NCBI GenBank assembly: GCA_003134655.1
Contig: PLBY01000133.1
Coordinates: forward strand, 1 to 64,000
Direction: 5' to 3'
Length of the DNA: 64,000 bases
Origin: Acidobacteriaceae bacterium
GTDB taxonomy: Bacteria > Acidobacteriota > Terriglobia > Terriglobales > Acidobacteriaceae
Both the position numbers and the translations under genes were made by a program. The notes beneath the pieces were generated by a model. It saw only the letters and a list, made by a program, of their open reading frames with translations, did no database searches and was not told the origin of the DNA. Shown piece by piece: positions 62,376 to 64,000 of the stretch (positions within the stretch are counted from its first letter, which is position 1; each line of letters starts with the position of its first letter).

Positions 62376-63674
62376 ATGCGTCGTAATCCTTTCACCGGGC
62401 AGAACCGGAAGATCATTCCGGTTCTGCTCGGCTTTGTTTTACTCGGTGTTTTCGCAGTCGCGCAGGATCTCCCGGCGGCCAAGCCTGAGTCTCTCGGACT
62501 GTCTTCCGAACGGCTGGATCGGATTGGCACGGCCGTTCAACACGATATCGACGACAAGCACATCGCCGGGGCTGTCACTCTGGTCATACGGCATGGCCAC
62601 GTCGCATGGTTCAAGCCCCAAGGCATGATGGATCGCGAGGCTGGCAAGGCAATGCGGCCGGATGCGATGTTCCGCATCTGCTCCATGACCAAGCCCATTA
62701 CCAGTGCGGCGGTGATGATGCTCTATGAAGAGGGGCGTTTCCTACTGGACGACCCGGTGTCGAAGTATCTGCCCGAGTTCAAGAATTCGAAAGTGCTGGT
62801 GAAGCCCGCTTCGGGTGAGCCTTATTCGATCCCGGCCACGAAAGAGATCACGATTCGCGACCTGCTTCGCCACACCTCGGGGATCACCTACAACTGGAAT
62901 GGGGACCTCGGGCCTATGTACGAGACCGCTGGAGTAGCGAGCGGATTGCTGCAGTACGACGGCACGATCGGAGACAGCGTGAACCACCTGGCGGCCCTTC
63001 CGCTGCTGTTCAATCCTGGAGAGCGTTTTGAATACAGCCTGGGCGTCGATGTTCTCGGCCGTCTCGTGGAAGTGCTGTCAGGCAAGCCGCTGGACGAATT
63101 CTTCCGCACCCGCATCTTCGAACCGTTGGGTTTGAAGGATACTTATTTCTTTCCGCCGGATAGTAAGCTCGACCGTCTCGCCACCGCCTATACGTACGAT
63201 CCGGAGAAAGGCTTGAACCGCTTTCCGGATGCTCCGATCAAGGAAGGATCGTTTGTGTATTCCGCGGACTACCCTTCGCGTGGACCGAAGAAACTGTTTT
63301 CAGGCGGTGCAGGCTTGGTTTCTACCGCGATCGATTATGCCCGCTTCTGCCAGATGATGCTCGACGGCGGCAAGGCCGGCAATACACGTCTGCTGAGCCG
63401 CAAGACCGTCGAACTCATGACGCAGGATCAACTCGGAAAGATCGGACCGGATCAGGGTTTCGGTCTGGGGTTCGGAATCGATGGGGTGAAAGGACCTCTG
63501 TCTGAATTGGGATCTGCCGGCGAGTACAACTGGGGAGGCTTCTTCTATACGGGATTCAAAATCGATCCGAAAGAGCAGATGATTGTCATTTTTATGGCGC
63601 AACTGCATCCGACGGGCGGGTTGGATCTGGACCGCGAGGTGAACGTGCTCGCGTACCAGGCGATCAACGACTGA
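62376..63674 (+). CDS. Secreted serine hydrolase of the beta-lactamase class C fold
   Basis: 432 residues, signal peptide IIPVLLGFVLLGVFAVAQ. Active-site motif SMTK (S-x-x-K) near residue 108, LLRHTSGITYNW, and FEYSLGVDVLG in the position of Y-x-N. Probably an esterase or D-amino-peptidase rather than a true beta-lactamase. A 12-bp perfect hairpin lies in the DNA of the signal peptide (62399-62427). GGAGGG before ATG 62376. Confidence 0.88.
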   Translation: MRRNPFTGQNRKIIPVLLGFVLLGVFAVAQDLPAAKPESLGLSSERLDRIGTAVQHDIDDKHIAGAVTLVIRHGHVAWFKPQGMMDREAGKAMRPDAMFRICSMTKPITSAAVMMLYEEGRFLLDDPVSKYLPEFKNSKVLVKPASGEPYSIPATKEITIRDLLRHTSGITYNWNGDLGPMYETAGVASGLLQYDGTIGDSVNHLAALPLLFNPGERFEYSLGVDVLGRLVEVLSGKPLDEFFRTRIFEPLGLKDTYFFPPDSKLDRLATAYTYDPEKGLNRFPDAPIKEGSFVYSADYPSRGPKKLFSGGAGLVSTAIDYARFCQMMLDGGKAGNTRLLSRKTVELMTQDQLGKIGPDQGFGLGFGIDGVKGPLSELGSAGEYNWGGFFYTGFKIDPKEQMIVIFMAQLHPTGGLDLDREVNVLAYQAIND

Positions 63675-63787
63675 GATATAGGGGCCGGCCACTCGAGTCT
63701 TTCACAGGCCCTTCGGTCGGGTATATGATTTTCTAAAGCATCTCCGCTCACAACTCCACGCGTACTCCACGATTAGGGAGCATAGAA

Positions 63788-64000
63788 ATGGCTACCGTTC
63801 GTCTCACCGTTAACGGAAAAGCTTATACCGTTGAAGCCGACCCGCAAACCAGCCTGCTCAGCGCATTGCGCGAGCAACTCGATTTGACTGGAAGCAAGTA
63901 TGGCTGCGGGGAAGGTCAATGCGGCGCCTGCACCGTCCTGATCGACGGGAAGGCCCAGCGGTCCTGCGTGACCAAGGTCGTCGCCGTTTCCTCGAAGCAG
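63788..64000 (+). CDS. 2Fe-2S subunit of a molybdenum hydroxylase, 3' end outside window
   Basis: 71 codons seen. Residues 40-50 carry CGEGQCGAC and a later C, the plant-type ferredoxin motif of small subunits of xanthine-dehydrogenase, CO-dehydrogenase or isoquinoline-oxidoreductase type enzymes. GGGAG before the ATG. The partner subunits should lie just to the right. Confidence 0.9.
   Translation, partial: MATVRLTVNGKAYTVEADPQTSLLSALREQLDLTGSKYGCGEGQCGACTVLIDGKAQRSCVTKVVAVSSKQ

Overview
The window looks like a bacterial chromosome segment, most likely from an Acidobacteriota (Terriglobia-like) genome. That guess rests on the right-hand third: an M56 (BlaR1-type) peptidase/BlaI pair with tandem C-terminal repeats, a VPS10/BNR-repeat protein of about 1,070 residues, DUF1080 and Tat-exported Gfo/Idh/MocA proteins, a beta-lactamase-fold serine hydrolase, and a GH16 lipoprotein with MBG-like repeats. 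It is an inference from gene content; no rRNA is present.

Two very different halves meet at a tRNA-Pro(CGG) gene (40009-40085, minus strand). A tyrosine integrase ends 7 bases from the tRNA 3' end. Everything to its left reads as an integrated accessory island whose left boundary I could not find inside the window. Everything to its right is ordinary chromosomal backbone.

Island, left to right. (1) 1-5.2 kb: a Ser/Thr kinase with TPR tandem repeats (running off the left edge), a rhomboid-TPR protease, and a receiver-like (cREC-type)/PP2C phosphatase fusion broken by a frameshift. (2) 5.3-8.4 kb: small secreted and hypothetical proteins and a tightly overlapping minus-strand operon of tiny zinc-ribbon proteins with a response regulator. 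(3) 8.65-12.3 kb: a SAM-riboswitch-like leader with terminator, then a zinc-ribbon protein, an extra MetK, a hypothetical protein and a sirtuin. (4) 12.3-15.9 kb: unknown genes and degraded DNA including an NmrA fragment. (5) 16.1-22.4 kb: a defence-like block with a DcdV/AvcD-type anti-phage cytidine-nucleotide deaminase and three small partner genes, an XRE/ImmA pair with a probably leaderless promoter, and a bacterial ubiquitin-like conjugation operon (multi-ubiquitin, E2-like, JAB-E1 fusion). (6) 22.6-31 kb: two diverged copies of a 272-residue HTH protein with duplicated upstream DNA, SEC-C proteins, zinc-finger proteins and fragments. (7) 31-40 kb: a replication-type module with a family A DNA polymerase, an overlapping partner gene, an AT-rich segment flanked by inverted repeats (possible origin), small zinc proteins, a coiled-coil protein, an acidic protein and the integrase.

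Backbone, left to right: N-acetylglucosamine-6-phosphate deacetylase, amino-acid permease, GH16 glycanase, Ada DNA-repair regulator, small secreted and membrane proteins, a TPR protein, TatA, a DUF481 outer-membrane protein, a repeat protein next to a BlaR1/BlaI-like pair with visible operators, a secreted OB-like protein, a LolA-like protein, the VPS10/BNR protein, DUF1080, a Gfo/Idh/MocA oxidoreductase, a serine hydrolase and the start of a 2Fe-2S subunit of a molybdenum hydroxylase.

Several island genes carry single-base frameshifts (4159-5198, 6351-6652). Either the island is decaying or the assembly has indel errors, and only read-level data can separate these. I saw no CRISPR array, rRNA or recognisable insertion sequence.
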